DNA from: Streptomyces griseicoloratus
GTDB taxonomy: Bacteria; Actinomycetota; Actinomycetes; Streptomycetales; Streptomycetaceae
Direction of reading: 5' to 3'
DNA: 64,000 nt
Assembly (NCBI RefSeq): GCF_014534645.1
Contig: NZ_JACVQF010000184.1
Span: 124,001-188,000 of the forward strand
Part shown: piece by piece, positions 29,605-39,137 of the stretch
Numbering within the stretch: the stretch's first letter is position 1
How the letters are laid out: each line of letters starts with the position of its first letter
Program-made: the position numbers and the translations under genes
The notes under the pieces: generated by a model
Told to the model about the DNA's origin: nothing
The model's database searches: none
The model's input: only the letters and a program-made list of their open reading frames with translations

Positions 29605-30930
29605 ATGTCGGTTCCGCAGCTCACCGATGAGCACCGCGGCGAGGAGATCCTCGCCGTCTTCGACACCGCCTTCGGCGAGCTCCTGGCCGCCGACCCGGCC
29701 GCGTTCCGCGTGAAGTTCCGGAAGATGGCGGCCTCGGCCTTCGCGTTCTACCGGGGCACGGCGTGCCTCTTCTACCACGACCTGGAGACGGACAAGCGGG
29801 GCGGACCGTACCTCGACGACCGCACGTCCCGGGTGTGGATCCACGGCGATCTGCACGCGGAGAACTTCGGCACGTACATGGACTCCACCGGCCGGCTGAT
29901 CTTCAACGTCAACGACTTCGACGAGGCCTACGTCGGCCCCTTCACCTGGGACCTGAAGCGCTTCGCGGCGTCCGTCGCGCTGATCGGGTACGCGAAGGCG
30001 CTCAGCGACGAGCAGATCACCGAGCTGGTGCGGGTGTACGCGGGCGCGTACCGCGAGCGCATCCACGCCCTGGCGACCGGCGCCAAGAGCGACGAGGTGC
30101 CGCCGTTCACGCTGGACACCGCCGAGGGGCCGCTGCTGGGCGCGCTGCGCGTGGCCCGCTCACTGACCCGCTTCGGCCTGCTGGAGTCGATGACGGAGAT
30201 CCGCGACTTCGAGCGCCGCTTCGCCCCCGGCGGCGGCTCCATCGAGCTCGACGCGGCCACCCGCTACAAGGTGCTGGCGGCCTTCGACGGGTACCTGGAG
30301 ACGCTCCCCGAGTCGTCCCTGACCCGCCCGGACTCCTACCGCGTGAAGGACGTCGTCGGCCGCCGCGGCATCGGCATCGGCTCGGCCGGCCTGCCGTCGT
30401 ACAACATCCTCCTGGAGGGCAACAGCGACGCCCTGGAGAACGACGTCGTGATCTACATCAAGCAGGCCCAGACCCCGGCCGTCTCCCGGCACGTCACGGA
30501 CCAGGCGATCCGCGACTACTTCCAGCACGAGGGACACCGCACGGTGATCTCCCAGCGCGCCCTGCAGGCGCACGCCGACCCGTGGCTGGGCTGGACCGAG
30601 CTGGACGGCGCGGGCCAGCTGGTCGCCGAGGTCTCGCCGTACGCCGTCGACCTGGACTGGGGCGACATCGACGACCCGGAGGAGATCGCCGAGGTCGTCG
30701 CCGACCTGGGCCGGGCGACGGCCACGATGCACTCGGCGGCGGACGACCAGTCCGGCGAGTCCCTGGTGCCGTTCTCCACGGAGCGGGCCATCGACGCGGC
30801 GATCGCCGCCGACGAGGACGGCTTCGCCCCCCTGCTGGTCGACTTCGCGCACTCCTACGGCGCACGCGCGCGTGCCGACCACCAGATCTTCGTCGACCTC
30901 TTCCGCAACGGCCGGATCCCAGGGCTGTGA
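29605..30930 (+). CDS. DUF2252 family protein (kinase-like fold)
   Basis: The 441-residue protein belongs to DUF2252. It contains HGDLHAEN (80-87) and NDFDEA (103-108), which mirror the catalytic HxDxxxxN and metal-binding DxD motifs of aminoglycoside-phosphotransferase-like kinases, so an ATP-dependent phosphotransfer is plausible but unproven. ATG 29605 has GGAGG 12 nt upstream. A hairpin overlaps its stop codon. It diverges from dnaE. Confidence 0.8.
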   Translation: MSVPQLTDEHRGEEILAVFDTAFGELLAADPAAFRVKFRKMAASAFAFYRGTACLFYHDLETDKRGGPYLDDRTSRVWIHGDLHAENFGTYMDSTGRLIFNVNDFDEAYVGPFTWDLKRFAASVALIGYAKALSDEQITELVRVYAGAYRERIHALATGAKSDEVPPFTLDTAEGPLLGALRVARSLTRFGLLESMTEIRDFERRFAPGGGSIELDAATRYKVLAAFDGYLETLPESSLTRPDSYRVKDVVGRRGIGIGSAGLPSYNILLEGNSDALENDVVIYIKQAQTPAVSRHVTDQAIRDYFQHEGHRTVISQRALQAHADPWLGWTELDGAGQLVAEVSPYAVDLDWGDIDDPEEIAEVVADLGRATATMHSAADDQSGESLVPFSTERAIDAAIAADEDGFAPLLVDFAHSYGARARADHQIFVDLFRNGRIPGL

Positions 30931-30948
30931 CCCCGGGCTCTCACAGCC
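30923..30948 (+). terminator. hairpin overlapping the DUF2252 stop
   Basis: GGCTGTGA (30923-30930) pairs with TCACAGCC (30941-30948) around a 10-nt loop; the left arm includes the TGA stop. A smaller dyad ACCCT-TT-AGGGT follows at 30949-30960. Confidence 0.5.
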
Positions 30949-30997
30949 ACCCTTTAGGGTTCCTTTACCGGAGCCCGTGACACACTCTCCTATCGCC

Positions 30998-31705
30998 ATG
31001 GACATATCCGGAACCCCGATCAGAGCCGTACGCGCGGCGCTGTTCACGGCACTCGTCGTGACGCTCAGCACCGCGTCGCACGTCCTGCTGTCCGGGGTCC
31101 CGCTGCCGCTGAGCACGGTCGCCGCGGTCACCGCCGCCGTGTTCCTGATCGCCTACGCCCTGGCGGGCCGCGAGCGCGGCTTCGGGCGGATCGCCGCCCT
31201 GCTGATCCCCCTGGAGCTGGCGGCCGACACGGTGTTCACCACCGGCCAGCACGTCTGCTACGGCCGGGCCGGCGGCCCGGTCGCGGGCCCGCTGGCCTCG
31301 GTCGGTCTCGACGTCCTGTGCGGCGACGGCACCGGCGTGGGCGCCGGCACCCCGCTGACCCGGATGACCGGCGCCGACACCGACCGGCTGGCGGCCGCGC
31401 TGGCCCACGCCGATCCCGCGACCTCCTGGCTGCTGCTGGGCGCGCACATCGGCGTCGGCCTGCTGGCGGCGGCCTGGCTGCGCCGCGGCGAGCGGGCGCT
31501 GGTCCAGCTGCTGCGGGCCGTGGCCGCCACGGCGTCGACGGCGGTCCGGCCGCTGCTGCTCGCCGTCGCGGCCGTGGCCGTACGGCGGCCCCCGGAGGTC
31601 CGCCGCCCGACCCGGCCGCTCGGCCGCACCGCCACCGTTCGCCAGCGGATCCTCGCGCACTCCCTGGGACGGCGCGGACCGCCGTGCTCGGTCGCCTTCG
31701 CGTGA
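30998..31705 (+). CDS. hypothetical membrane protein with extracytoplasmic cysteines
   Basis: The 235-residue protein has about four hydrophobic segments (about 14-32, 40-56, 64-80, 140-160) and a loop with two cysteines (GQHVCYG and DVLCGDG). Its Arg-rich C-terminus is cytosolic. No family is recognised with confidence. It lies 78 nt upstream of a DsbA-like gene on the same strand, so a redox partner is a possible, unproven reading. ATG 30998 lacks a clear ribosome-binding site. Confidence 0.65.
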   Translation: MDISGTPIRAVRAALFTALVVTLSTASHVLLSGVPLPLSTVAAVTAAVFLIAYALAGRERGFGRIAALLIPLELAADTVFTTGQHVCYGRAGGPVAGPLASVGLDVLCGDGTGVGAGTPLTRMTGADTDRLAAALAHADPATSWLLLGAHIGVGLLAAAWLRRGERALVQLLRAVAATASTAVRPLLLAVAAVAVRRPPEVRRPTRPLGRTATVRQRILAHSLGRRGPPCSVAFA

Positions 31706-31783
31706 CCCCTCCCAAGAGCACCAGCAGTCCCCCATACGTTTCCCGCACACCCACGTGTGCGCGTCCCCACGGAGATCGACACC

Positions 31784-32584
31784 ATGAGCAAGCGGAACAG
31801 CCAGGCGGCGAAGACGGCGGCCCGTGAGCGGCTGCGCCTGGAGCGCGAGCGCCAGGCCAAGCGCGACAAGGTCAGGCGGCAGATCATCGTCGCCTGCTCC
31901 ATCGTCGGCGTCCTGGCGGTGGCCGGCGGCATCGGCTACGCGGTCGTCCAGAGCAACGAGCCCTCGGGCTGGGACAAGGCCGCCGAGGCCAAGGTGGTCG
32001 CCCCGGCCAACACCTCGGGCAAGAACGGCACGACGGTCACCGTCGGCGACTCCAAGACCGACAACGTGGTCCACCTCTACGAGGACCCGCGCTGCCCGGC
32101 CTGCGCCTCCTTCGAGCAGACCGTCGGCGAGACCGTCAACAAGGGCATGGAGGACGGCGACTACAAGCTCTCCTTCACGCTCGGCACCTTCCTCGACGGC
32201 AATCTCGGCGGCGAGGGCTCCAAGAACGCGCTCAGCGCGCTCGGTGCCGCGCTGAACGTCAGCCCCGAGGCGTTCCTCGACTACAAGGCGGCGCTCTACT
32301 CCGCCGAGTACCACCCCGAGGAGTCGTCCGACGAGTTCGCGAAGGACGACTACCTGATCAAGGTGGCGAACACGGTCGACGCCCTGAAGAACAACAAGAA
32401 GTTCCAGGACGCCGTGGAGAAGGGCACCTACGACGCCTGGGCGATGAAGATGAGCGAGTCCTTCGACAAGACCGAGGACGTCCAGTCGACCCCGACCATC
32501 AAGATCAACGACAAGGTGATCGAGAACCCGGGCACCGTCGCCGACTGGGAGAAGGCGCTCAAGGACGCCGGCGTCACCAAGTGA
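31784..32584 (+). CDS. membrane-anchored DsbA-like thioredoxin-fold protein (second copy)
   Basis: The 266-residue protein has the same design as the one at 1927-2697: a charged N-terminus (1-32), one membrane segment (about 33-55), and an extracytoplasmic thioredoxin_4 domain with RCPACASF carrying C104 and C107. The cis-Pro loop is visible in VQSTPTIKIND. It is likely a thiol-disulfide oxidoreductase acting on secreted proteins. ATG 31784 has GGAG upstream. A very strong terminator follows. Confidence 0.88.
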   Translation: MSKRNSQAAKTAARERLRLERERQAKRDKVRRQIIVACSIVGVLAVAGGIGYAVVQSNEPSGWDKAAEAKVVAPANTSGKNGTTVTVGDSKTDNVVHLYEDPRCPACASFEQTVGETVNKGMEDGDYKLSFTLGTFLDGNLGGEGSKNALSALGAALNVSPEAFLDYKAALYSAEYHPEESSDEFAKDDYLIKVANTVDALKNNKKFQDAVEKGTYDAWAMKMSESFDKTEDVQSTPTIKINDKVIENPGTVADWEKALKDAGVTK

Positions 32585-32633
32585 CCTCCGCGTGACCGCC
32601 GTCGGGCGGTGACGCCCCACGGAAGCACGGCGA

Positions 32634-32670
32634 AAGAGCGGGCGAACTTTTTTCGAGTTCGCCCGCTCTT
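32634..32670 (+). terminator. strong terminator after the second DsbA-like gene
   Basis: A perfect 15-bp stem (32634-32648 with 32656-32670) encloses a T-rich 7-nt loop. It lies 50 nt past the stop and just ahead of the phoD promoter. Confidence 0.85.
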
Positions 32671-32677
32671 GGTCATA

Positions 32678-32702
32678 CCGATCAGTAACCTGATCGGCCG
32701 TG
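32678..32702 (+). promoter_or_regulatory. palindrome over the phoD -10 box
   Basis: CCGATCAG (32678-32685) and CTGATCGG (32690-32697) form a perfect 8-bp dyad with spacer TAAC. TAACCT (32686-32691), a TAnnnT -10 match, lies at its centre, and the GTG start is at 32700, 8 nt after it. This points to a leaderless phoD mRNA with an operator on top of the -10. GTTCGCC at 32657-32663 weakly resembles a PhoP-box unit. Confidence 0.5.
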
Positions 32703-34370
32703 ACCAGTCGATACAGATCATCCGAGAACGCCTCCACGGCCAACTCCCTCCCGCCCAGCCGCCGTACGGTCGTCAAGGCCGCGGCGGCCGGCGCCGTTCT
32801 GGCGGCTCCGCTCACCGCCGCCCCGCCCGCCGGCGCGGCCGACGCCGCCCCCGCCTTCCTGCACGGGGTCGCCTCCGGCGATCCGCTGCCCGACGGCGTC
32901 CTGCTGTGGACCCGGGTGACGCCCACGCCCGAGGCGATACCGGGCTCGGGCACGGGCCCCGACACCGAGGTGAGCTGGGTCGTCGCCACGGACCGGGCGT
33001 TCACGAACATCGTGGCCAAGGGTTCCGTCACCGCGACCGCCGCCTTTGACCACACCGTCAAGGCGGACGTCCGGGGCCTCGCCCCCGCCACCGACTACTG
33101 GTTCCGCTTCTTCGCCGGCGGCACCGACTCACCCGCCGCGCGCACCCGCACCGCCCCCGCGGCCGACGCGGCCGTCGAGGGCCTGCGCTTCGGCGTCGTC
33201 TCCTGCGCCAACTGGGAGGCCGGCCACTTCGCCGCGTACCGCCATCTCGCGGCCCGCGGGGACCTGGACGCCTGGCTCCACCTGGGCGACTACATCTACG
33301 AGTACGGCACCGGCGAGTACGGCACCCGCGACACGGTCGTACGCCCGCATGCGCCCGCCCACGAGATCGTCACCCTCGCCGACTACCGCATCCGGCACGC
33401 CCGCTACAAGACCGACCCCGACCTCCAGGCGCTGCACGCGGCGGCCCCGGTCGTCGCGATCTGGGACGACCACGAGATCGCCAACGACACCTGGTCGGGC
33501 GGAGCCGAGAACCACACGGAGGGCGCGGAGGGCGCCTGGGCGGCGCGTCAGGCGGCCGCCAAACAGGCGTACTTCGAGTGGATGCCGGTGCGCCCGGCGA
33601 TCGCCGGCACCACCTACCGGCGGCTGCGCTTCGGCAAGCTGGCCGACCTGTCGCTGCTCGACCTGCGGTCCTACCGCTCGCAGCAGGCCGCCCTCGGCAA
33701 CGGCGAGGTCGACGACCCGGACCGCACGCTCACCGGCCGCGCCCAGCTCGACTGGCTCAAGGCCGGGCTGTCGGCGTCCGACACCACCTGGCGGCTGGTC
33801 GGCAACCCGGTGATGATCGCGCCGTTCGCGATCGGCTCGCTCTCCGCCGAGCTGCTGAAGCCGCTCGCCGAGCTGCTGGGCCTGCCCAGGGAGGGCCTCG
33901 CCCTCAACACCGACCAGTGGGACGGCTACACCGACGACCGGCGCGAGCTGCTGGCCCATCTGCGCGCGAACGGCATCCGCAACACGGTGTTCCTGACCGG
34001 CGACATCCACATGGCCTGGGCCAACGACGTGCCGGTCAGCGCCGGTACCTATCCGCTGTCCGCCTCGGCCGCCACGGAGTTCGTCGTCACCTCGGTGACC
34101 TCCGACAACCTCGACGACATCCTGAAGGTCCGCGAGGGCACGGTCTCCGCGGTCGCCGCGCCGCTGATCCGCGCGGCCAACCGGCACGTCCACTGGGTCG
34201 ACACGGACCGGCACGGCTACGGCGTGCTGGACATCACCGCCGACCGGGCGCAGATGGACTACTACGTGCTGTCCGACCGCACCGAGGCGGACGCGGCCTC
34301 CTCCTGGGCGCGGTCGTACCGGACCCGCAGCGGCACGCAGAAGGTCGAGCGCGTCCACGACCCTGTGTGA
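32700..34370 (+). CDS. phoD: Tat-secreted alkaline phosphatase D
   Basis: PhoD is a secreted metallophosphoesterase that frees phosphate from phosphodiesters and monoesters. The 556-residue precursor has a Tat signal with SRRTVVK (20-26), an Ala-rich hydrophobic stretch and a probable cleavage after AGA near residue 47. Metal-site motifs are [27 protein letters not shown] and [10 protein letters not shown]. Other PhoD proteins use Fe3+ and Ca2+; that is family knowledge. GTG 32700 is the only start giving an intact Tat leader. The gene starts 29 nt after a terminator, so it has its own promoter. Confidence 0.95.
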   Translation: MTSRYRSSENASTANSLPPSRRTVVKAAAAGAVLAAPLTAAPPAGAADAAPAFLHGVASGDPLPDGVLLWTRVTPTPEAIPGSGTGPDTEVSWVVATDRAFTNIVAKGSVTATAAFDHTVKADVRGLAPATDYWFRFFAGGTDSPAARTRTAPAADAAVEGLRFGVVSCANWEAGHFAAYRHLAARGDLDAWLHLGDYIYEYGTGEYGTRDTVVRPHAPAHEIVTLADYRIRHARYKTDPDLQALHAAAPVVAIWDDHEIANDTWSGGAENHTEGAEGAWAARQAAAKQAYFEWMPVRPAIAGTTYRRLRFGKLADLSLLDLRSYRSQQAALGNGEVDDPDRTLTGRAQLDWLKAGLSASDTTWRLVGNPVMIAPFAIGSLSAELLKPLAELLGLPREGLALNTDQWDGYTDDRRELLAHLRANGIRNTVFLTGDIHMAWANDVPVSAGTYPLSASAATEFVVTSVTSDNLDDILKVREGTVSAVAAPLIRAANRHVHWVDTDRHGYGVLDITADRAQMDYYVLSDRTEADAASSWARSYRTRSGTQKVERVHDPV

Positions 34371-34701
34371 CAGCTGTGACGAAGGGGCGATTTTCAGCCA
34401 ACCGCAGTGACTGCCTGCACTGTTAAGGCGAGATGACATCGCCCCCGACTCCATTACGGCGGGTGGTGCGAGCCGTGACCCGAACCCGGACACACCACCC
34501 GCCCCGGTCACGGCATTCGTTACGCCGAGATCTCGGACTCCGGACAGGCCATCGGTTCATCTCCCCAATTCCCCAGGTTTGCCGGGAATTTGATTGGGCC
34601 TGATCACTGCTCTTCGCGACTGGGCATGTCCACGTAATCTCCGGGCGGCGGCCAGGAAGACCCCTGCGCCCCTCTCCCCACCGCATCCGCTAGGAGCCAG
34701 C
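34371..34701 (+). other. 331-nt intergenic stretch before the metalloprotease gene
   Basis: It must contain the phoD 3' end and the promoter of the secreted protease. I see a short ACAGCTGT palindrome near 34372 and AT-richer sequence at 34580-34600 than its surroundings, but no convincing -35/-10 pair and no gene. TAGGAG at its end is the ribosome-binding site for 34702. Confidence 0.45.
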
Positions 34702-35700
34702 ATGCGTGCGCTTGCCCGGATATCTCCCTCGACGCGCAGACGTGTTCTCGCCACCGCCGTCGTGGCCGGAACCCTGATGCTCACCCCGCTGTCGGCGCCC
34801 ATGGGCGTCGCGGCGGCCGGCGCCCCCACCGCCGCCGAGTGCGTCGAGGACACCCACGCGGACGCCCACGCCTCCGCCCGCGAGGCCCGCCCCGGGTCCG
34901 GCGAGCACGCCGCCGAGCCCAACGAGGTGAGCGCGGCCAAGGCCCAGGCCATGGACGCCGATCTGCGCAAGAAGCTCGACAAGCTGCGGGACGCCGGCCG
35001 CAGCCTCGCGCCCACCGCCACCGCGACCATCCCGGTCTACTTCCACGTCATCCACGACGGCGCGGCCGGCCAGCTGGACTCGGCCGACATCACCGCCCAG
35101 ATGAACGTGCTGAACGCCGCGTTCGCCGGCCAGGGCACCGGAAACGTCGACTCGGGCTTCCAGTTCACGCTGGCCGGCACCGACTACACGGACAACGCCG
35201 CCTGGTACAACGTCTCCTCCGGCTCGGCCGAGGAGAAGGCGATGAAGTCCGCGCTGCGCAAGGGCGGCGCGAACGCGCTGAACATCTACACCGCCAACCT
35301 CGGTGGCGGCCTCCTCGGCTGGGCCACCTTCCCCAGCTCCTACAACTCCAGCCCGTCCATGGACGGCGTGGTCATCCTGGACGCCTCGCTGCCGGGCGGC
35401 TCGGCCGCGAACTACAACCAGGGCGACACCGCGACCCACGAGGTCGGCCACTGGCTGGGGCTATACCACACCTTCCAGGGCGGCTGCAACGGCAACGGCG
35501 ACTACGTCGAGGACACCCCGGCCGAGAAGAGCCCCGCCTACGAGTGCCCCGAGGGCCGGGACACCTGCACCCGCAAGGCGGGCGCCGACCCGATCCACAA
35601 CTTCATGGACTACACGTACGACGCCTGCATGTACCAGTTCAGCTCGGGCCAGGTGACGCGCATGCAGCAGAGCTGGGCCGCGTACCGCGCCGCGGGCTGA
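34702..35700 (+). CDS. secreted M43 (pappalysin-type) zinc metalloprotease
   Basis: The 332-residue precursor has a Sec-type signal peptide (basic [14 protein letters not shown], then hydrophobic to about residue 38), a helical propeptide-like segment, and a metzincin catalytic domain with [11 protein letters not shown] (246-256) supplying three Zn-binding His and the general-base Glu. The Met-turn is in [11 protein letters not shown]. Cysteines after the Zn motif (GGCNG, YEC, DTC, DAC) suggest disulfides. This fits cytophagalysin/pappalysin family M43. ATG 34702 has TAGGAG upstream. Confidence 0.9.
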   Translation: MRALARISPSTRRRVLATAVVAGTLMLTPLSAPMGVAAAGAPTAAECVEDTHADAHASAREARPGSGEHAAEPNEVSAAKAQAMDADLRKKLDKLRDAGRSLAPTATATIPVYFHVIHDGAAGQLDSADITAQMNVLNAAFAGQGTGNVDSGFQFTLAGTDYTDNAAWYNVSSGSAEEKAMKSALRKGGANALNIYTANLGGGLLGWATFPSSYNSSPSMDGVVILDASLPGGSAANYNQGDTATHEVGHWLGLYHTFQGGCNGNGDYVEDTPAEKSPAYECPEGRDTCTRKAGADPIHNFMDYTYDACMYQFSSGQVTRMQQSWAAYRAAG

Positions 35701-35705
35701 GCCGT

Positions 35706-36278
35706 CTAGCCGAGCGACTCCAGGAAGCCGAGCGCCACCCGCCAGGTGGCCTCGGCGGCCTCCTCGTCGTAGTCCGGCAGGCCGGGGTCGGTGTAGAGGT
35801 GGCCGGCCCCGGCGTATCTGTACACCTCCACGTCGGCGCCGGCCCGGCCCATCTGCAGGTACCAGGCGCTGAGCCAGTCGTCCGTCTCGAACGGGTCCGG
35901 CTCGGCGACGTGCAGCTGCACCGGCAGGTCGTCCACCGCGGCGTTGGGGGCGATGTCCGAGGTGCCGTGCAGCAGGAGCAGTCCGCGCGCCTGGTGGTCG
36001 CCGAGGGCGAGGGTCTGGGCGACCGAGGCGCCGAGGGAGAAACCGGCGTACACCAGCCCGCGTTCGGAATACGGCGCGACGGCCAGGACCGCCCGCTTCA
36101 GCAGCTCCTCCTTGCCGATCTCCTCCTTGTGGGCCATGCCCTCCTCGACCGTGTCGAACGTGCGGCCCTCGAAGAGGTCCGGTGTCCACACCTGGTGGCC
36201 GGCGTCGCGCAGCCGGTCGGCGGCCTGCCGCACCGCGGGCCTAAGGCCATAGGTCGAATGAAAGAGCACGATGTTCAT
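35706..36278 (-). CDS. dienelactone hydrolase family protein
   Basis: The 190-residue alpha/beta-hydrolase has the nucleophile elbow GFSLGAS and a C-terminal AGAGHLY histidine. Dienelactone hydrolases normally use Cys as nucleophile; Ser is seen here, so the substrate is uncertain. ATG 36278 starts directly with the first strand MNIVLFHSTYG; no ribosome-binding site is evident. It is convergent with the metalloprotease gene (5-nt gap) and divergent from the MscS gene. Confidence 0.85.
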   Translation of the reverse strand: MNIVLFHSTYGLRPAVRQAADRLRDAGHQVWTPDLFEGRTFDTVEEGMAHKEEIGKEELLKRAVLAVAPYSERGLVYAGFSLGASVAQTLALGDHQARGLLLLHGTSDIAPNAAVDDLPVQLHVAEPDPFETDDWLSAWYLQMGRAGADVEVYRYAGAGHLYTDPGLPDYDEEAAEATWRVALGFLESLG

Positions 36279-36372
36279 GGGGCCATGGTGCCAGCCGGGT
36301 GTGACAACGCGACCGACCGGCCGTACCCGGGACCGCCGCGAAGTCACATGTTCATGACCCGGCGGCTCCGGT

Positions 36373-36386
36373 TACGTTCGTGGGCA
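36373..36386 (+). promoter_or_regulatory. -10 box placed for a leaderless mscS-like transcript
   Basis: TACGTT (36373-36378) matches TAnnnT, and the ATG at 36386 begins 8 nt after it, so transcription should start at the start codon. No ribosome-binding site is visible in the 30 nt upstream. The -35 is unclear. Confidence 0.45.
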
Positions 36387-37510
36387 TGGAGAACATACTC
36401 CGCCCGCTGGTCGTGGTCGGCGGCTCCGTCTGCCTGACGCTGCTCATCGGCTGGGCGACCGACCTGCTGCTGCGCAAGGCCGACCAACGCCACCACGAGA
36501 CGCCCCTGTGGGGGCTGCTGCGCCGTGCTCGCGTCCCGTACCAGCTCGTGCTGTGCGCGGCGCTGCTGAGAGGGTCGTACGTCGAGGCCCGGCTGCTGCC
36601 GGACCACCGGGTCGGCATCGGGCGGACCCTGACGCTGGTGCTGATCGGCGCGGCGGCCTGGCTGGTGATCCGGATCGCCGCGGCGGTCGTCGAGACGACC
36701 TACTCCCGCTACGCCCAGGCCCGCGCCCAGCGGGACCCGGCCCGGGTGCGGCGCGTGCGCACCCAGGTGTCGCTCATCATGCGGGTGGTCTCGGCGGTCG
36801 TCGGTGTCGTCGCCGCGGCGTCCATGCTGCTGACGTTCCCGGCGATGCGCGCGGCGGGCGCCTCGCTGCTGGCCTCGGCCGGTGTCCTCGGCATCGTGGC
36901 CGGCATCGCCGCGCAGTCCACGCTCGGCAACATGTTCGCGGGGCTGCAGATCGCCTTCGGCGACATGGTGCGCATCGGCGACACGGTCGTGGTGGACGGC
37001 GAGTGGGGCACGGTCGAGGAGATCACGCTGACGTTCCTGACCGTGCGCACCTGGGACGAGCGCCGGATCACCATGCCGGTGTCGTACTTCACCTCCAAGC
37101 CGTTCGAGAACTGGTCGCGCGGCACCCCGCAGATGACCGGCATCGTCTACTGGCACCTGGACCACACCGCTCCGCTGGACGCGATGCGCGAGCGGCTGCG
37201 CGACATCCTGCGCGAGTGCCCGGCCTGGGACGGCCGCGCCCACAACCTGTCGGTCACCGACACCACCCCGAACACCATGCAGGTGCGGGCCCTGGTCACG
37301 GCGAAGGACGCGGACGACATCTGGACGGTACGGGTCGAGGTGCGCGAGCAGATGATCCGCTGGCTGGCCGAGGAGCACCCGTACGCGCTGCCGCGGGTCA
37401 ACACCGCGGACGCGGTCCCGCCGCCCGGCCGCGGCGACGTCCGTCGGCCCCGCCCCGCCTCCGACGCCGCCGCGCACCGCCTCCCCGACCAGCCGACGAG
37501 GGGCCTGTGA
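36386..37510 (+). CDS. MscS-family mechanosensitive channel
   Basis: The 374-residue protein has four hydrophobic segments, the last (about 158-185) carrying the Gly/Ala-rich pore helix pattern GVLGIVAGIAAQSTLGNMFAG, followed by the beta domain GDMVRIGDTVVVDGEWGTVEEI, both hallmarks of MscS. It should gate in response to membrane tension at osmotic downshock. ATG 36386 is favoured over the in-frame GTG at 36380 because of the leaderless -10 spacing. It is convergent with the antiporter gene. Confidence 0.92.
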   Translation: MENILRPLVVVGGSVCLTLLIGWATDLLLRKADQRHHETPLWGLLRRARVPYQLVLCAALLRGSYVEARLLPDHRVGIGRTLTLVLIGAAAWLVIRIAAAVVETTYSRYAQARAQRDPARVRRVRTQVSLIMRVVSAVVGVVAAASMLLTFPAMRAAGASLLASAGVLGIVAGIAAQSTLGNMFAGLQIAFGDMVRIGDTVVVDGEWGTVEEITLTFLTVRTWDERRITMPVSYFTSKPFENWSRGTPQMTGIVYWHLDHTAPLDAMRERLRDILRECPAWDGRAHNLSVTDTTPNTMQVRALVTAKDADDIWTVRVEVREQMIRWLAEEHPYALPRVNTADAVPPPGRGDVRRPRPASDAAAHRLPDQPTRGL

Positions 37511-37550
37511 GGACACCGGCAGCCCGGCGACGGGCGTGGCGGGCGAAGGG

Positions 37551-39137
37551 TCAGCGCAGGCTGCGTACGTCGAGATGGCGCAGTACGCGGTCCACGATCT
37601 CCGGGTCGGCGCCGGGTTCGCTGCGCGCCGCCAGCACCTCGTGCCGGGCGGCGCTCAGCATCTCGGCCTGGATGCGCCGGATCCGCTTCAGCCGCCGGAC
37701 CCGCTGCTCGTGGGCCTCGCGCCGCTCCTCGTCGCCGATCTCCGGGCTGATCCGCACCCCGATGTCGAAGGCCCGCCGCAGCATCTGCTCGGACAGCTCC
37801 TCCGGCAGTTCCTCGACCGCCTCGATCTCCCTCAGCCGCCGTTTCGCCGCCTTCGCGGCCCGCACGGCCAGCTCCCGCTCGAACTCCTTCTCCCGCTCGG
37901 TGTCCGCCCGCACCCCGAGCCGGTTCACCAGCCACGGCAGGGTCAGCCCCTGCACCAGCAGCGTCCCCATGATCACGCCGAAGGCGACGAAGATGATCTC
38001 TTCGCGGTTGGGGAAGGGGGAGCCGTCGTCCGTCCTCAGCGGGATCGCGAGCGCCAGCGCCACCGAGGCGACGCCGCGCATGCCCGCCCACCACATGACG
38101 ACGGTCTCCCGCCAGCTCGTCGGGATGTCCTCGTCGTGGTCCCGCTGGGCGTGCAGGCGCTGGGTGAGCCAGGTGGCCGGCAGCAGCCACACCAGCCGTA
38201 CGAGGACGACCACGACCAACACCACGGCGGCCCAGCCCAGCAGCTCGCTCCACCGCCCGGAGGCCGTGCGGATCGCGTTGTGCAGCTCCAGCCCGATCAG
38301 TCCGAACGCGACCCCGGTGACCAGCGTGTCGACCACGTCCCAGACGGTGTGCCCGGCGAGCCGGGTCATCACGTCGTCGGCGCCGACGGCGTACTCGGCG
38401 AGGAACATCGCGGTGGTGAGCACGGCGAGCACCCCCGAGCCGTGCAGTTCCTCGGCCAGGACGTACGACGCGTACGGCACCAGCAGCGTCAGCCCGATCT
38501 GCAGGGTGGCGTCTCCCAGCAGGTCCAGCAGCTTGTAGGCGCCCCAGCCGAGCGCGAGCCCCACGGCGACCGCGACGACGGCGGACAGCACCAGTTCCAG
38601 CCCGGCCTTCCACGGCGAGAAGGTGCCGCCGACCGCGGCGGCGATGGCCACGTGATACAGGACGATGGCCGTCACGTCGTTGAACAGCCCCTCGCCCTCC
38701 AGGATGGACACCAGCCGGCGCGGCAGCCCCAGCTGCCCGGCGACGGCGGTCGCCGCGACCGGGTCGGGCGGTGCCACCAGCGCCCCGAGGGCGAAGGCGG
38801 CGGCGAGCGGCAGCCCCGGCACGATCGCGTGCGCCACGGTGGCCACGCACGCCATGGTGACGAAGACCAGCGCGACCGCGAGCAGGAAGATCGGGCGCTT
38901 GTTGGCCGCGAACTGCCGCCAGGACGTCCGGCGCACGGCCGCGTACAGCAGCGGCGGCAGCAGCGCCGGCAGGATGAGGTCGGGCGGGATGTCGACGTTG
39001 GGCACGAACTCGAGCAGCGCCAGGACGATCCCGAGCACCGTCATCAGCACCGGCGCCGGGAGCCCGAGCCGGTCCCCGACCGGGACGCTGATCAGGGCCC
39101 CGAGCAACAGCACGAACAGCAGAGCCAACTGGTCCAC
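37551..39137 (-). CDS. Na+/H+ antiporter, CPA1 family
   Basis: The 528-residue protein has about 12 hydrophobic segments with the CPA1 motifs PPDPVAATAV (ion-binding Asp) and EGEGLFNDVTAIVLY, and a cytosolic helical C-terminus of about 130 residues with RVRRLKRIRR. It exchanges Na+ (or K+) for protons. GTG 39137 has GGAG upstream. It is transcribed divergently from nothing nearby and follows the GNAT gene by 89 nt on the same strand. Confidence 0.92.
   Translation of the reverse strand: MDQLALLFVLLLGALISVPVGDRLGLPAPVLMTVLGIVLALLEFVPNVDIPPDLILPALLPPLLYAAVRRTSWRQFAANKRPIFLLAVALVFVTMACVATVAHAIVPGLPLAAAFALGALVAPPDPVAATAVAGQLGLPRRLVSILEGEGLFNDVTAIVLYHVAIAAAVGGTFSPWKAGLELVLSAVVAVAVGLALGWGAYKLLDLLGDATLQIGLTLLVPYASYVLAEELHGSGVLAVLTTAMFLAEYAVGADDVMTRLAGHTVWDVVDTLVTGVAFGLIGLELHNAIRTASGRWSELLGWAAVVLVVVVLVRLVWLLPATWLTQRLHAQRDHDEDIPTSWRETVVMWWAGMRGVASVALALAIPLRTDDGSPFPNREEIIFVAFGVIMGTLLVQGLTLPWLVNRLGVRADTEREKEFERELAVRAAKAAKRRLREIEAVEELPEELSEQMLRRAFDIGVRISPEIGDEERREAHEQRVRRLKRIRRIQAEMLSAARHEVLAARSEPGADPEIVDRVLRHLDVRSLR

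Noticed and set aside
25901-29713. 1270-residue plus-strand open frame opposite dnaE
   Set aside because: It is antisense to a highly conserved polymerase and is low-complexity (Val/Leu/Gly/Asp/Arg-rich), the normal by-product of GC-rich codons on the other strand.
32657-32674. PhoP box upstream of phoD
   Set aside because: Only one weak GTTCGCC unit, overlapping the preceding terminator stem; not enough to call a PHO box.
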